Positions 26,403-35,825 of a stretch of 64,000 nucleotides of DNA are shown one piece after another. Where the stretch lies: the NCBI RefSeq assembly GCF_907177275.1, contig NZ_CAJSLV010000081.1:214221-278220 (forward strand), read 5' to 3'. This DNA comes from Actinacidiphila cocklensis (GTDB lineage: Bacteria > Actinomycetota > Actinomycetes > Streptomycetales > Streptomycetaceae). Position numbers and translations under genes: made by a program. The notes under the pieces are model-generated. The model saw only the letters and a list, made by a program, of their open reading frames with translations. It searched no databases and was not told where the DNA came from. Numbering within the stretch: position 1 is the first letter of the stretch; each line of letters opens with the position of its first letter.

Positions 26403-26578
26403 AGCGGCTGGGAGCAGGCCGCGCGGACCCAGCTCAGCTTCACAACTCACTCAACCTGCGCGGCCCTTCTCATGTCACGGCCAAATCAGCCGGAACGTCG
26501 CCGCGAGCAGCACCAGCCGAAGCGCCGGGCCAGCACGTCCCGACCTCAATTTTCCCCGAGGTCGTAATTCACGGCTCC

Positions 26579-27670
26579 TCACCGTGTCGTCCCTTGGAAC
26601 ACTTCCCCAGGATGGCTTCGGCGGTCCGCCGGTCCCACAAGGCGCGGATCCGGCGGAGGAGTTCCTCCATGAGTCGGCAGTGTGGAGGCGCCGGCGTACG
26701 GCTTCCAGGCCGCCAGCGCGTCGCGCCGCCACTGGACCGGCGACATTCCGTAGGCCTCCCGGAAGACCCGGCTGAAATGGGCGGAACTGGTGAACCCCCA
26801 GCGGGCCGCGACGGCGCCGACCGCGCGCCGGGCTGCCTCGGGCCGGGCCAGTTCCTCCCCGGCGGCCGCCAGTCTGCGGGCGCGCACACGGGAGTTGACC
26901 GTCATGCCCTGCCGCTGGAAGAGCAGGTGCAGATAGCGCAGGGAGATACCGTGCTGGTCCGCGATGTACTGCGGAGTCAGGTCCGGATCGCCCAGCCGGG
27001 ACTCGATGAACGCCTCGATCCGGGAGAGCAGGGCCGCCGTCGGTGCCGGCTGCTCCGCCACCCGGTGCAGGGCGAGGACCGCGATCACGTCCGCGGCCGC
27101 GCGGGCGAGTTGCTCGCGACGGTCATCGGGAGCGGCCACGGCCTCTTCCGCCAGGCCGGACAGCAGTGGCAGCAACAGCGCTTCCGGGCCGTCCTCGGTA
27201 TCGTCCAGCGTCGTCGCGGTGAGACGACGCAGTTGCGTCTCCCGCAGACGCAGCAGGGCACGTGGGAGCGTCAGCACCCGGGCGCGCTGGTCGCCGCCGA
27301 GCACGAGCCTGAACGGCCGGCTCGCGTCGTAGAAGGCCAGACCGCCGGGGACCAGCCGGGCCGAGCGCCCGTCCTGCAACAGCAATGCGCTGCCGTCGAG
27401 CTGATGACGCAGCATCAGCTGGTCACGCCCGTCCGCGGCACCGCTGCGGACCACTTCGGCGGGTCCGGACTCCTCGGTGACGATCCGCAGGGACTCGAAG
27501 TGCTCAGCACGCAACGTACCGCTCCACGTCCCCGCGGATTTCACGGTCACGCGGAGGTGGCCGAACGCCCGGGAGAGTGCCGCCTGCCAGGCGGCACTTC
27601 GTGCGTGCGGGGGGACGGCCAGGGTGGAGAACGCGAATGCTCCGCTGCCGGTCAGGCGGTCGCCGGCCAC
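26579..27670 (-). CDS. AraC-family regulator 1
   Basis: A 363-residue protein. GTG 27670 has GGGGAG five bases upstream and overlaps the end of the preceding AraC gene by 19 bp. Residues 1-190 form an AraC-binding-like effector domain (LLQDGRSARLVPGGLAFYDASRPFRL). Residues about 215-320 are the double helix-turn-helix (YIADQHGISLRYLHLLFQ, AVAARWGFTSSAHFSRVFREAYGMSP). The overlap with another AraC gene is unusual and suggests co-translation of two regulators, perhaps for heteromeric control. Targets are probably the nearby hydrolases. Confidence 0.88.
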   Translation of the reverse strand: MAGDRLTGSGAFAFSTLAVPPHARSAAWQAALSRAFGHLRVTVKSAGTWSGTLRAEHFESLRIVTEESGPAEVVRSGAADGRDQLMLRHQLDGSALLLQDGRSARLVPGGLAFYDASRPFRLVLGGDQRARVLTLPRALLRLRETQLRRLTATTLDDTEDGPEALLLPLLSGLAEEAVAAPDDRREQLARAAADVIAVLALHRVAEQPAPTAALLSRIEAFIESRLGDPDLTPQYIADQHGISLRYLHLLFQRQGMTVNSRVRARRLAAAGEELARPEAARRAVGAVAARWGFTSSAHFSRVFREAYGMSPVQWRRDALAAWKPYAGASTLPTHGGTPPPDPRLVGPADRRSHPGEVFQGTTR

Positions 27671-28704
27671 GGCTGCTCCCCACCGTCACGCCGGATCCGC
27701 TCCTGCCGCAGCCAGTCCGTCGGGGACAGGCCGACGGAGGCACGGAAGACCTTCCCCAACTGGGACGGCCCGCTGAAGCCCCATCGGTGGGCGATCTGCC
27801 CGAGGTCGGCGCCGACGTCAACCGTCGTGGCCAGCTCCCGGCGGCACTCCTGGAGCCGCAGGTCGCGGATCCAGCGGCTCACCGTGGTGCCCTCGCCCTC
27901 GAAGAGCCGGTGCAGGTACCGGACCGAGATACCGTGGGCCCGGGCGATGGCCTGCGGGCCGAGAGCCGGGTCGGCGAGGTGCCAGCGGATGTGACCCTGC
28001 ACGCGCAGCAGCAGCACCCGCTCGGCGCCGGGAAGGTCATCGGACGGCTCGTCCAGATCCTCGGCGACGGTGGCTGCCAGCAGGTCGGCGACGGTCGCCC
28101 CGAGCCGTTCACCGACCGCGGCGGAGTAGGACTCGGAGGCGTCGGCCAGCCGGGACAGGTACGGGGACAGCAGCGCGGGCAGTCCGCCGCTCGGCCGCAG
28201 TGCCCGCCCGGTGAGAGCACACAGGTCCGCCTCACCCCGGCCGAGCATTTCGCGGGGCACGGCGAATATCTTCTGCTGGAAGCGTCCCGGGTAGGTCGTG
28301 CGGAACGGCCGGACCGTCTCGAAGAAGCAGATGTCGCCCACCCGCAGTTCGGTCATACGTCCGTCCTGTTCGGCCTGCGTCAGGCCGCTGCCCTGCACCG
28401 CGACGAAGACCTGGCTCCCATCGCCGCCGGCAACGTAACGGGGGGATCGGTCGACCCGGCCCGGGTCGCAGTCGACCGTGATGATCTGCAGACCGCCGAG
28501 GCGGTCGGTGCGCATCGTGGCGTCGTACGTACCGCCGGGGGCGCTGATGTCCATACCGACCAGAGCGGTGAACACCGCGTCGTGCCAGAACTCCATGCTC
28601 TCGTGCAGCGGAACCGAACGGGTGGACAGCACACGTGCCCGCGGCCCTGCACCAGGGCGGTCCCGCCCACTGTTCCCCCCACCAGGGCTGTTCTCTTCTG
28701 CCAT
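27652..28704 (-). CDS. AraC-family regulator 2
   Basis: A 350-residue protein; ATG 28704 is chosen over an upstream in-frame start because the ligand-domain homology begins shortly after it. Effector domain residues about 20-200 include LRVGDICFFETVRPFRTTYP. The C-terminal double helix-turn-helix has AIARAHGISVRYLHRLFEGE and IAHRWGFSGPSQLGKVFRASVGLSP. It is the upstream member of the overlapping AraC pair, about 80 bp downstream of the HSL-type esterase and on the same strand, so the three may form one operon. Confidence 0.87.
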   Translation of the reverse strand: MAEENSPGGGNSGRDRPGAGPRARVLSTRSVPLHESMEFWHDAVFTALVGMDISAPGGTYDATMRTDRLGGLQIITVDCDPGRVDRSPRYVAGGDGSQVFVAVQGSGLTQAEQDGRMTELRVGDICFFETVRPFRTTYPGRFQQKIFAVPREMLGRGEADLCALTGRALRPSGGLPALLSPYLSRLADASESYSAAVGERLGATVADLLAATVAEDLDEPSDDLPGAERVLLLRVQGHIRWHLADPALGPQAIARAHGISVRYLHRLFEGEGTTVSRWIRDLRLQECRRELATTVDVGADLGQIAHRWGFSGPSQLGKVFRASVGLSPTDWLRQERIRRDGGEQPWPATA

Positions 28705-28785
28705 GGGATCAGCCTGCGCGAACAGCACAACCCGGCTCAATACGTCGGCCGACTGGTCCCCCGCCCAGCAACTGACCCGTACACA

Positions 28786-29784
28786 TCAACTTGGTTCGTT
28801 CAGCAGCTTCGCACACAGGAAATCACAGCCCTGACGCACCGCTGCCCGGGTGGGCGGGCTGTCCCGCAGAGCCGCGAGGGAGACGAAGTCATGGATGGTG
28901 CCCAGGAAGCGCATCGCGCTCGCCTCGACCCCCGCAGCACGCAGCCGCCGCGCATACTCCTCCCCCTCGTCTCTGGCGACGTCGGCCTCGGCCGTCACCA
29001 CCAGCGCGGGCGGCAGCCCGGCCAGCTCCGCGCGGGTCGCCCGGAGCGGGGAGGCCGTGGGTAGGCGCATCTGCCGCGGCTTGGCCGCATACTGCTCCCA
29101 GTACCCCCGCAGGGCCTCGCGAGTGAGCAGGTAACCGGTGGCGAAGCGCCGTTGGGACTCGCTGTCGCAGCGGGAGTCGGTGAGCGGGTAGTAGAGCACT
29201 TGGGCGCGGATCGACGGTCCGCCGCGCCTACGCGCCAGCATCGTCAACGCGGTGGCCAGTGTCGCCCCGGCGCAGTCGCCGGCCACAGCGAGCCGTTCGG
29301 GGTCCAGCTGCAGTTCGTCGGCGTGCGCGGCGGTCCAGGCCAGCAGGGCATAGCACTCCTCGAGCGCCACTGGGTAACGGGCCTCCGGGGTGCGGCTGTA
29401 CTCGGGGACGATCGCCATGGTGCCCAGCTCCCGGACGAACTCGCTGATCAGCCGGACGTGCGTCTGGGCGTCGCCGAGCATCCAGCGGCCGCCGTGGACG
29501 TAGAACAGCGCGGGCAGCGGCCCGGTGGTGCCCCGGGGGCGGAAGATCCAGAAGCCGACGAGTCCCGAGGGGCCGACCGGCGCCACGCGGAAGGCGGCGT
29601 CCATATCGAAGTCGTCGATCCGGTCGGCCTGGGACTCGCGCAGCGCTTGCCGGCCGAGGACCGGGCCGAGTTCGTCGAGGAACGGCGGCGCGGCCAGGGC
29701 GGTCACCAGCCGTTCCACCGCCGGGTCGAGCACGATCCCGCACGGCGAGGGTTCGCCTGCGCCGTCGCAGGAGTCCGACTGCAT
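28786..29784 (-). CDS. HSL-family hydrolase with Cys in place of the nucleophilic Ser
   Basis: A 332-residue protein. It shows an HGGRW oxyanion region (YVHGGRWMLG near residues 95-104) and PEYSRTPEARYPVALEECYALL, as in the HSL family. The nucleophile elbow reads VAGDCAGATL: C171 (codon TGC) sits where GDSAG has Ser. The acid (EADVARDEGEEY) and His (GTIHDF) are retained, so the other triad members look intact. It could be a Cys-nucleophile hydrolase, a thioesterase-like variant or an inactive ligand-binding homologue. It lies upstream of the two AraC genes, same strand. Confidence 0.88.
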   Translation of the reverse strand: MQSDSCDGAGEPSPCGIVLDPAVERLVTALAAPPFLDELGPVLGRQALRESQADRIDDFDMDAAFRVAPVGPSGLVGFWIFRPRGTTGPLPALFYVHGGRWMLGDAQTHVRLISEFVRELGTMAIVPEYSRTPEARYPVALEECYALLAWTAAHADELQLDPERLAVAGDCAGATLATALTMLARRRGGPSIRAQVLYYPLTDSRCDSESQRRFATGYLLTREALRGYWEQYAAKPRQMRLPTASPLRATRAELAGLPPALVVTAEADVARDEGEEYARRLRAAGVEASAMRFLGTIHDFVSLAALRDSPPTRAAVRQGCDFLCAKLLNEPS

Positions 29785-29891
29785 GGGTGGCCCTCATCTC
29801 TCGCTCAGCCCTCGGGCATCTCTTCGTCGCCCCAGCTGCCAGGAGATGACGAATCACCGGCACCTGCGCGTGCCGCACGCTGGCACATCCC

Positions 29892-32744
29892 TCAGCCGGC
29901 GCCGAGTTCGACCTCGGTCAGCAGGCTCCGGAGCTGGTGGCGGCGGCTCACTCCGAGCTTGGGATAGATGTTGTACAGGTGCGTTCCCACAGTACGCGGC
30001 GACAGATAGAGCCTCTCCCCGATCTCCCGGTTCGACAGACCGCCGGCTGCCAGTGTGACGATCTGCCGCTGCTGTGCGGTCAGTTCCGCCAGCGCGCCTT
30101 CGGGTTCCGCGGCGGCACCGACTCCACTCGCCCGTAGCTCCGCACGGACGGCCGCGGCCAGGGGTACGGCACCGAGTCCTTCTGCCAGCTGCAGAGCCGC
30201 GGTGAACTGCTCCCGCGCCTCCAGCGGGCGGCGGGCGCGGCGCAGCCAGATCCCGTAGCCGAGGCGTGCCCTGGAGCGTTCCCACGGCCAGCGCTCGCCC
30301 TCGGGGTTAACCACGGCGAGCTGGAAATGCTCCTCAGGGTCGCCGTCCGGCTCCAGCAACGCGGCGGCATGGTGCAGCAGCCGCGTCATCCGGGCCGTCG
30401 GCCGCTCGCCCTGCTGGTCGCGGACCTGGACGAGCACCCGCGCCGCGTCCGCCAGCCGACCCGTGCGCAGAGCCACGGAGGCGAGGTCGGCCACCGAGAT
30501 CGGCGACAGGAACGGATGCAGCGGCGAGCCGTCCGCGTCGAAGAGCATCCGGAATTCGCGGTAGGCACTGGACCAGTCGCCGTGGACCACCGCCGCCAGT
30601 GCCCGGGCACGGAGGATGCGGGCGTGCGTAGCCCGGTTCTCCGCCAGGTCGAGAGCACGCCAGTTCGCCTCCGTTCCGGACGACGGCAGGATGGCCTGAC
30701 CGCGCAATGCGGACAAGGTCAGCGTCAGCGCGTCGAGGTCGGCCCGGACCCGGGACTGGCCGAGTACGGCGGCATCGCCGCTTCCCTCCCTGAGCAGCGT
30801 CTCGGCTTCCGCCCACAAGCCCGTCGCCAGCAGCGTGTCCGCCATCGGCGCCAGGGACCATGCGCGCAGGCCGAGGGCCTGACGGGCGCGCAACTGGGCG
30901 TCGGCCTTGCGGTACTGCCGCAAGCAGGTGTCCGGCTCGTCCGCCCGATAGGCCACCCACGCCACGGCGAGCCGTCTGACCAACTGGTCAGGAGTATCCG
31001 GGAGCGGCCCGAGGCGAGGAGGATCGAGCCTGCGCAGCAGCCGGGTGGCCGAGCTGTCGGGCGTCGCCACCACGGACACGCAAGCGTGCAGGGCCGACGC
31101 CGCCTCAGACGTGCCGAGCCGGGACAGCGGCCCGGCGCCGCGGACCGGGGGCCGGGCTTCGTGGTCGGTTCGCGCGAACAGCGCCCTCATGTGGCCGCGG
31201 TGCTCCGGCCGCGCGGACTGATCGGTGACCGCCGCGCCCACCAGGGCCAGCGCGAGCGCTTCGGAGCCGCCATCGGGGCATGCCCGCTCACTGACGTCGA
31301 GCAGCAGGTCGAGGGCCTCCTGCTGGAGTGAGGACAGCGAAAGTGCGGTGCTCATGACGGCGGCGGCCACGCAGGCCTGCCCGGCGTCGCCACCGGACCG
31401 GGTGAAGTCACGGTAGAGGTCGGTCACCCAGTCGGCGTCCCCGACCAGGTGGGCGGCGGACAGCGCCTCGGCCAGCCGGCGCGCGCGGTCGCGGGCGTCG
31501 GGGCTGAGTCGGGCGGCCTCTTCCAGGGCGGCCGCCGCGGTGAACGCGTTCTGCGAGTCCCGGGCAGCCGCTTCGAGCGCGCCGGCGATCGACTCGTCGG
31601 GGCCTAGTGCGGCAGCTGCCAGGTAGCGGGCACGGGACGCCGGTGCGACGGCCGCCTCCGCCAGGTTCAGATAGGCCGCGCGACGCGACTGAGCCGGCTG
31701 GCGCGCGCCGACGGCGCGGCGCATCAACGGGTGCCGGAACCAGACTCTCCGGTCTGTCACGGTGACGATGCCCGCGGCCTCGGCGGGAGCCCACACGCCC
31801 AGGTCCTGGGCGCCCGCCGCGGTCGTGACAGTGGCCACGTCCTCCCCCAGGTCCGCGATCGCCGCGTGCAGCAGCGCGCCTTGCGTACCGGCGGGCAGGG
31901 CGGCGAGCACGTCCTCGACCCCGTGCCGGGGCAGCGGATGCCGGGGCCGCCGGTTCCCCGGCAGCATCCGTTCGACGTCCGGCTGCGCGAGTCGGCACAA
32001 TTCCAGCAGGGCAAGCGGATTCCCCTGCGCCTCCCCCAGCAGTTCCAGCCTGCGCCGGCCCCTGGGCGCACCGGGCTGCGCGTCCAGGAGCGCGGCAGCC
32101 GCCCCCGGGCTGAGCGGCGGGAGGTGCATCACGCCGACTTCCGTCGGCAGCCCGGTCGGAGCGGCCTCACCGCGAGCGGCAAGAAGCACCGACACCCCGT
32201 CGCCCAGATGGCGCAGGACCGTACCGATCAGGTCCACGGAGGCGCGGTCACAGTCCTGCACATCGTCCACCGTCACCAGAACGGGCCTGTCGGCGGCAAG
32301 GTGCCGGAGCAGGAGCAGCACCGCCCCCTGCACGGCCGGCGGGTCGGGCAGTGACGGCCCCGGCGTCCCGGTGACCACCGCGCCCAGCACCTGCTGGTGC
32401 AGCTCCGGCAGGACGCCGATCTCCTCGGCGATGGAGGCGAGCAACTGGCACACGCCGGCGTAGGGCCGTTCCCGGTCCCCGGCCCACCCGTGCGCGGACA
32501 GCACCAGCGCGCCCCGGCGGCCTGCCTGCTCCCGGGCGGCACGCAGCAGCCGCGTCCTGCCGATCCCCTCTTCGCCGAGCAGCAGCAGACCCCGGGGCGA
32601 CGCGCCCTGCACCGGCCCGGAGCCGCGAAGAATCCGTTCGAGTTCGGTGTCCCGGCCGACCAGCCCGTGGCCCGCCTCCTCGTCCCACTCACAGGGTCCG
32701 ACTGCCACGCCCCCGCCCGCCCTGCCTGCTGCCTCGATCATCAT
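29892..32744 (-). CDS. LAL-type LuxR regulator with atypical Walker A
   Basis: A 950-residue protein from ATG 32744. GLVGRDTELERIL leads into Walker A GEEGIGRT (residues 57-64), where the usual invariant Lys is Arg63. Walker B is VLVTVDDVQDCD. A long helical region follows and the C-terminus carries a LuxR domain (LTAQQRQIVTLAAGGLSNRE, RTVGTHLYNIYPKLGV). Arg at that position usually weakens ATP binding, so this regulator may work without ATP or may be compromised. It is divergent from a second LAL gene across 134 bp that contain a perfect palindrome, and it lies just upstream of the Cys-esterase/AraC group on the same strand. Confidence 0.87.
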   Translation of the reverse strand: MMIEAAGRAGGGVAVGPCEWDEEAGHGLVGRDTELERILRGSGPVQGASPRGLLLLGEEGIGRTRLLRAAREQAGRRGALVLSAHGWAGDRERPYAGVCQLLASIAEEIGVLPELHQQVLGAVVTGTPGPSLPDPPAVQGAVLLLLRHLAADRPVLVTVDDVQDCDRASVDLIGTVLRHLGDGVSVLLAARGEAAPTGLPTEVGVMHLPPLSPGAAAALLDAQPGAPRGRRRLELLGEAQGNPLALLELCRLAQPDVERMLPGNRRPRHPLPRHGVEDVLAALPAGTQGALLHAAIADLGEDVATVTTAAGAQDLGVWAPAEAAGIVTVTDRRVWFRHPLMRRAVGARQPAQSRRAAYLNLAEAAVAPASRARYLAAAALGPDESIAGALEAAARDSQNAFTAAAALEEAARLSPDARDRARRLAEALSAAHLVGDADWVTDLYRDFTRSGGDAGQACVAAAVMSTALSLSSLQQEALDLLLDVSERACPDGGSEALALALVGAAVTDQSARPEHRGHMRALFARTDHEARPPVRGAGPLSRLGTSEAASALHACVSVVATPDSSATRLLRRLDPPRLGPLPDTPDQLVRRLAVAWVAYRADEPDTCLRQYRKADAQLRARQALGLRAWSLAPMADTLLATGLWAEAETLLREGSGDAAVLGQSRVRADLDALTLTLSALRGQAILPSSGTEANWRALDLAENRATHARILRARALAAVVHGDWSSAYREFRMLFDADGSPLHPFLSPISVADLASVALRTGRLADAARVLVQVRDQQGERPTARMTRLLHHAAALLEPDGDPEEHFQLAVVNPEGERWPWERSRARLGYGIWLRRARRPLEAREQFTAALQLAEGLGAVPLAAAVRAELRASGVGAAAEPEGALAELTAQQRQIVTLAAGGLSNREIGERLYLSPRTVGTHLYNIYPKLGVSRRHQLRSLLTEVELGAG

Positions 32745-32846
32745 TCGCGCACCCCCGGACACTGCACTCGTACGTCCCGGCGGACACCGGCACACTGCAC
32801 AACGATCTTCACGGCGCCCGGGGTGTAGTGCATCTGTCGAATGACC

Positions 32847-32863
32847 AGTCGTCCGCGACGACT
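32847..32863. promoter_or_regulatory. 17-bp palindrome between divergent LAL genes
   Basis: AGTCGTC-CGC-GACGACT (32847-32863) has perfect 7-bp arms around a 3-bp centre, 16 bp before the rightward LAL start. Compact, centred and between two LuxR-type genes, it is a good operator candidate for one or both. Confidence 0.55.
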
Positions 32864-32878
32864 CGCTGACCTGGCAGA

Positions 32879-35692
32879 ATGACCACATCGGATCAGGCGC
32901 CAGAGATGAGGAAGCCCGTGCATCCCCCTGCCGCACCCCCGCCTCCACCGCAGATCGTGGGGAGGGACCGGGAAATGGCCGCTATGCGCCGGCTCCTGGA
33001 GGCCGCGGACGGCGAGGGCCAGAAGGTCCTGGTGCTCACCGGTGAGCCGGGCGCCGGAAAGAGCACCCTGGTCGACTGGGCGGCCACCGAGGCCGGGGGC
33101 CGGGACCTGCGGACGCTGCGGGTCCGCGGCAGTGAGGGCGAGTCCGGCCTGTGTCTGGCGGGGGCGCACCAGCTGCTGCGCCCGCTGCTGAGCGGCGTGG
33201 ACGAACTGCCGGAGCGGCAGCGTGCCGCGCTACGGAGCGCATTCGGCCTGGGGAAGGCCTTCGACGCGGAGGCGGCCGACCCGTTCCTGCTCCACCTCGG
33301 GGTGCTCACGCTGCTCTCCGACGCCGCTACCCGGCAGCCGCTGCTGCTCCTGGTGGACGACGCCCAGTGGCTGGACCTCGCGACCCTCGACCTCCTTGCC
33401 TTCGTCGCCCGCCGTCTTGACAGTGAGCGGGCGGCACTGCTGCTGGCGGCCCGCGAGGAGTCGGTCCCGTCGCGCTTCGACCGCGACTTCCCGCACCTGT
33501 CCGCCGGAGCGCTGGGGCGGACGCCGGCGGTGCAGCTGCTCGACGCCCAGCCCGAACCGCCCCGGGGTCGTGCCCGCGTACACATCCTGGAGCAGGCCGC
33601 AGGGAACCCGCTGGCCCTGATCGAACTGAGCCGTGCACACGCGCAGGGCAGAACCGCGCCCGCCGGTCCGGCCACCCTGCCGCTCACCAGCCGCCTGGAA
33701 CGCCTCTTCGCCGCCGACCTGCCCGGGCTTCCCCCCGACACCCGGCAGGCGCTACTGCTGGTGGCCGCCTCGGGTACCACCCGGCTGTCGGACGTCCTGC
33801 GGGCCGCGCCGGATCTCGACGGGGTACGGGTCCTGCTGCCGGCCGAACAGGCGGGTCTGGTCCGGGTCGCGGACGGCCAGGTCGCAGCGCGCCATCCACT
33901 CGTACTCTCCGCCGTCTACCAGGCGGCCACCTTCGCCGAGCGCCACGCCGCGCACCTCGCCCTGGCAAACGTGCTGGTCCAAGAGCCGGACCGCCGCGCC
34001 TGGCAGCTGTCCGCCGCCACGATGGAACCGAATCAGGAGGTCGCCGACGCGCTCGCCGAGAGCGCCGGGCGGTCCCGCGACCGTGGCGGCCACGCCGCCG
34101 CGGCCACGGCCCTGGAACGCGCGGCAGAGCTCAGCCCCGACCCCGACCAGCACGCCGGGAGGCTGCTCGCGGCGGCACGGTCCGCCATGTACGCAGGCCA
34201 CCCGCAGTGGGTCAGCGACCTCACAGGCCGGGTCGCCGACCTCACCGAGGACCCCCGGCTCCGGGCCGAGGCGTCGCTGTGGCGCGGCTGGGCGCTGGGG
34301 GTCACCCTCGCGCACGATGAGGCGATATCGGTCCTGCTCCCCGTCGCCGAGACCATGGCCGGCCCGGCACCGGCCCTGGCCCTCGGCGCTCTCAGTACGG
34401 CGGCCACCTCCGCCTACAACTCGGGAGACCCCTACTACCACGGCGAGTTCGACCGCATCGCCGGGCGAATCGACCAAGAGCAGGCCGCCATCGACGCGGC
34501 CTGGAGCCATGCCGCACTCCATCCGCACACCCAGCACGCCGACGCGCTCTCCCGACTGCGCCGCGCGCAGGGGGCCATGGCGAAGGACTCCCTCAGCGAA
34601 CTCGCCCAACTGGGCGCCACCGCGTGGGTCCTGGACGAGACGGAACTGGCCGTACGCCTGCTCGGTCAGGCGATGGACCACCTGCGCCGCACCGGAACCG
34701 CCGGCACCAATGCGACCGTGGCCCAGGCCGTGGCCTTCACCCAGTTCGAGACCGGCGCGTGGAGTGCCGCGCAGGCCACCGCCGAGGACGCCTTCTGGAT
34801 GGCCGCGGAAGCGGGAGCCGACAATGTCACCGTCGGCGCGTTGCTGTTGCAGGCCACCCTGCGCGCCCTACGCGGAGACCACGAGGACGCACGCGCGCTG
34901 GCGCAACAAGCCGTCCACGGCATCGACCTGCGCAAGTCCCGCAGCCTCAACGTGCGCTACCGGCACGCGCTCGGCCTGGCAGCCGCCGTCGCAGGCGACA
35001 ACGACACCGCCTACGACCTGCTGCGCCAGACGTTCACTCACGACTTCCGCCCGCTTCCCGTGCACTACCACGCATCCCTGTACTACCTCGGCGACCTCGC
35101 CGCGGCCGGCGTCCGGGCCGGCCGGGCGGACGACGCCCGGGCCGTACTGGAATCAGCCCGGGAAGGGCTCGGCGCCGCAGTGTCCCCCCGCCTGCACGCC
35201 GTCGTCCAGCGGGCCGCCGCGCTGCTCAGTGGCTCGGACGACGCGGAGCGGCACTTCCTTGCCGCCGTGACCGATCCGGCCTGCGCACGCTGGCCGTTCG
35301 AACTCGCCCTCACCCGTCTCGACTACGGCGAGTGGCTGCGCCGCCGGCGCCGGGCCGCGGAAGCCCGCCCGTTGCTGGGCGGTGCCCTGGAGATCTTCCA
35401 GCGACTCGGTGCCCAGCCGTGGACCGCACGTGCCTCAGCCGAGCTCCGCGCCGCGGGCGCGCCCATGCCGGCGCCGGCCGCGAGCCCCACCGCCGACCTC
35501 ACACCCCAGGAACAGCAGATCGCGGAACTGGCCGCGCAGGGCATGACCAACCGGGACATCGCCGCGCAGCTCTACCTCTCGCCTCGGACCGTCGGCTACC
35601 ACCTGCACAAGATCTTCCCCAAACTCGGCATCAGGTCCAGGACCCAGCTGCGGGACGCCCTCTCCCCCGACGCCCGGCAACCGCCGCGGTGA
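32879..35692 (+). CDS. LAL-type LuxR regulator
   Basis: A 937-residue protein. ATG 32879 lacks an obvious ribosome binding site and may be leaderless; ATG 32906 is an alternative. IVGRDREMAAMRRLL precedes a canonical Walker A LTGEPGAGKSTLV (near residue 60) and Walker B LLLVDDAQWLD. The middle is TPR-like and the C-terminus has a LuxR helix-turn-helix (LTPQEQQIAELAAQGMTNRD, RTVGYHLHKIFPKLGI). It has the intact ATPase site that its divergent neighbour lacks. Possible targets are the divergent gene itself and the downstream TPR and MFS genes. Confidence 0.9.
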   Translation: MTTSDQAPEMRKPVHPPAAPPPPPQIVGRDREMAAMRRLLEAADGEGQKVLVLTGEPGAGKSTLVDWAATEAGGRDLRTLRVRGSEGESGLCLAGAHQLLRPLLSGVDELPERQRAALRSAFGLGKAFDAEAADPFLLHLGVLTLLSDAATRQPLLLLVDDAQWLDLATLDLLAFVARRLDSERAALLLAAREESVPSRFDRDFPHLSAGALGRTPAVQLLDAQPEPPRGRARVHILEQAAGNPLALIELSRAHAQGRTAPAGPATLPLTSRLERLFAADLPGLPPDTRQALLLVAASGTTRLSDVLRAAPDLDGVRVLLPAEQAGLVRVADGQVAARHPLVLSAVYQAATFAERHAAHLALANVLVQEPDRRAWQLSAATMEPNQEVADALAESAGRSRDRGGHAAAATALERAAELSPDPDQHAGRLLAAARSAMYAGHPQWVSDLTGRVADLTEDPRLRAEASLWRGWALGVTLAHDEAISVLLPVAETMAGPAPALALGALSTAATSAYNSGDPYYHGEFDRIAGRIDQEQAAIDAAWSHAALHPHTQHADALSRLRRAQGAMAKDSLSELAQLGATAWVLDETELAVRLLGQAMDHLRRTGTAGTNATVAQAVAFTQFETGAWSAAQATAEDAFWMAAEAGADNVTVGALLLQATLRALRGDHEDARALAQQAVHGIDLRKSRSLNVRYRHALGLAAAVAGDNDTAYDLLRQTFTHDFRPLPVHYHASLYYLGDLAAAGVRAGRADDARAVLESAREGLGAAVSPRLHAVVQRAAALLSGSDDAERHFLAAVTDPACARWPFELALTRLDYGEWLRRRRRAAEARPLLGGALEIFQRLGAQPWTARASAELRAAGAPMPAPAASPTADLTPQEQQIAELAAQGMTNRDIAAQLYLSPRTVGYHLHKIFPKLGIRSRTQLRDALSPDARQPPR

Positions 35693-35825
35693 ACGCCGCA
35701 CTGTGAGCGTGTCGGGCGTCCGGTTCGTCCGGGCGGAATAGCGGCGGGGGCCTCCCGGTTACACCGCCGCCGGGGAGAGGTACAGGCCCCGGCGAGCCTC
35801 AACCACCCCGGACGGGAGAACCACC

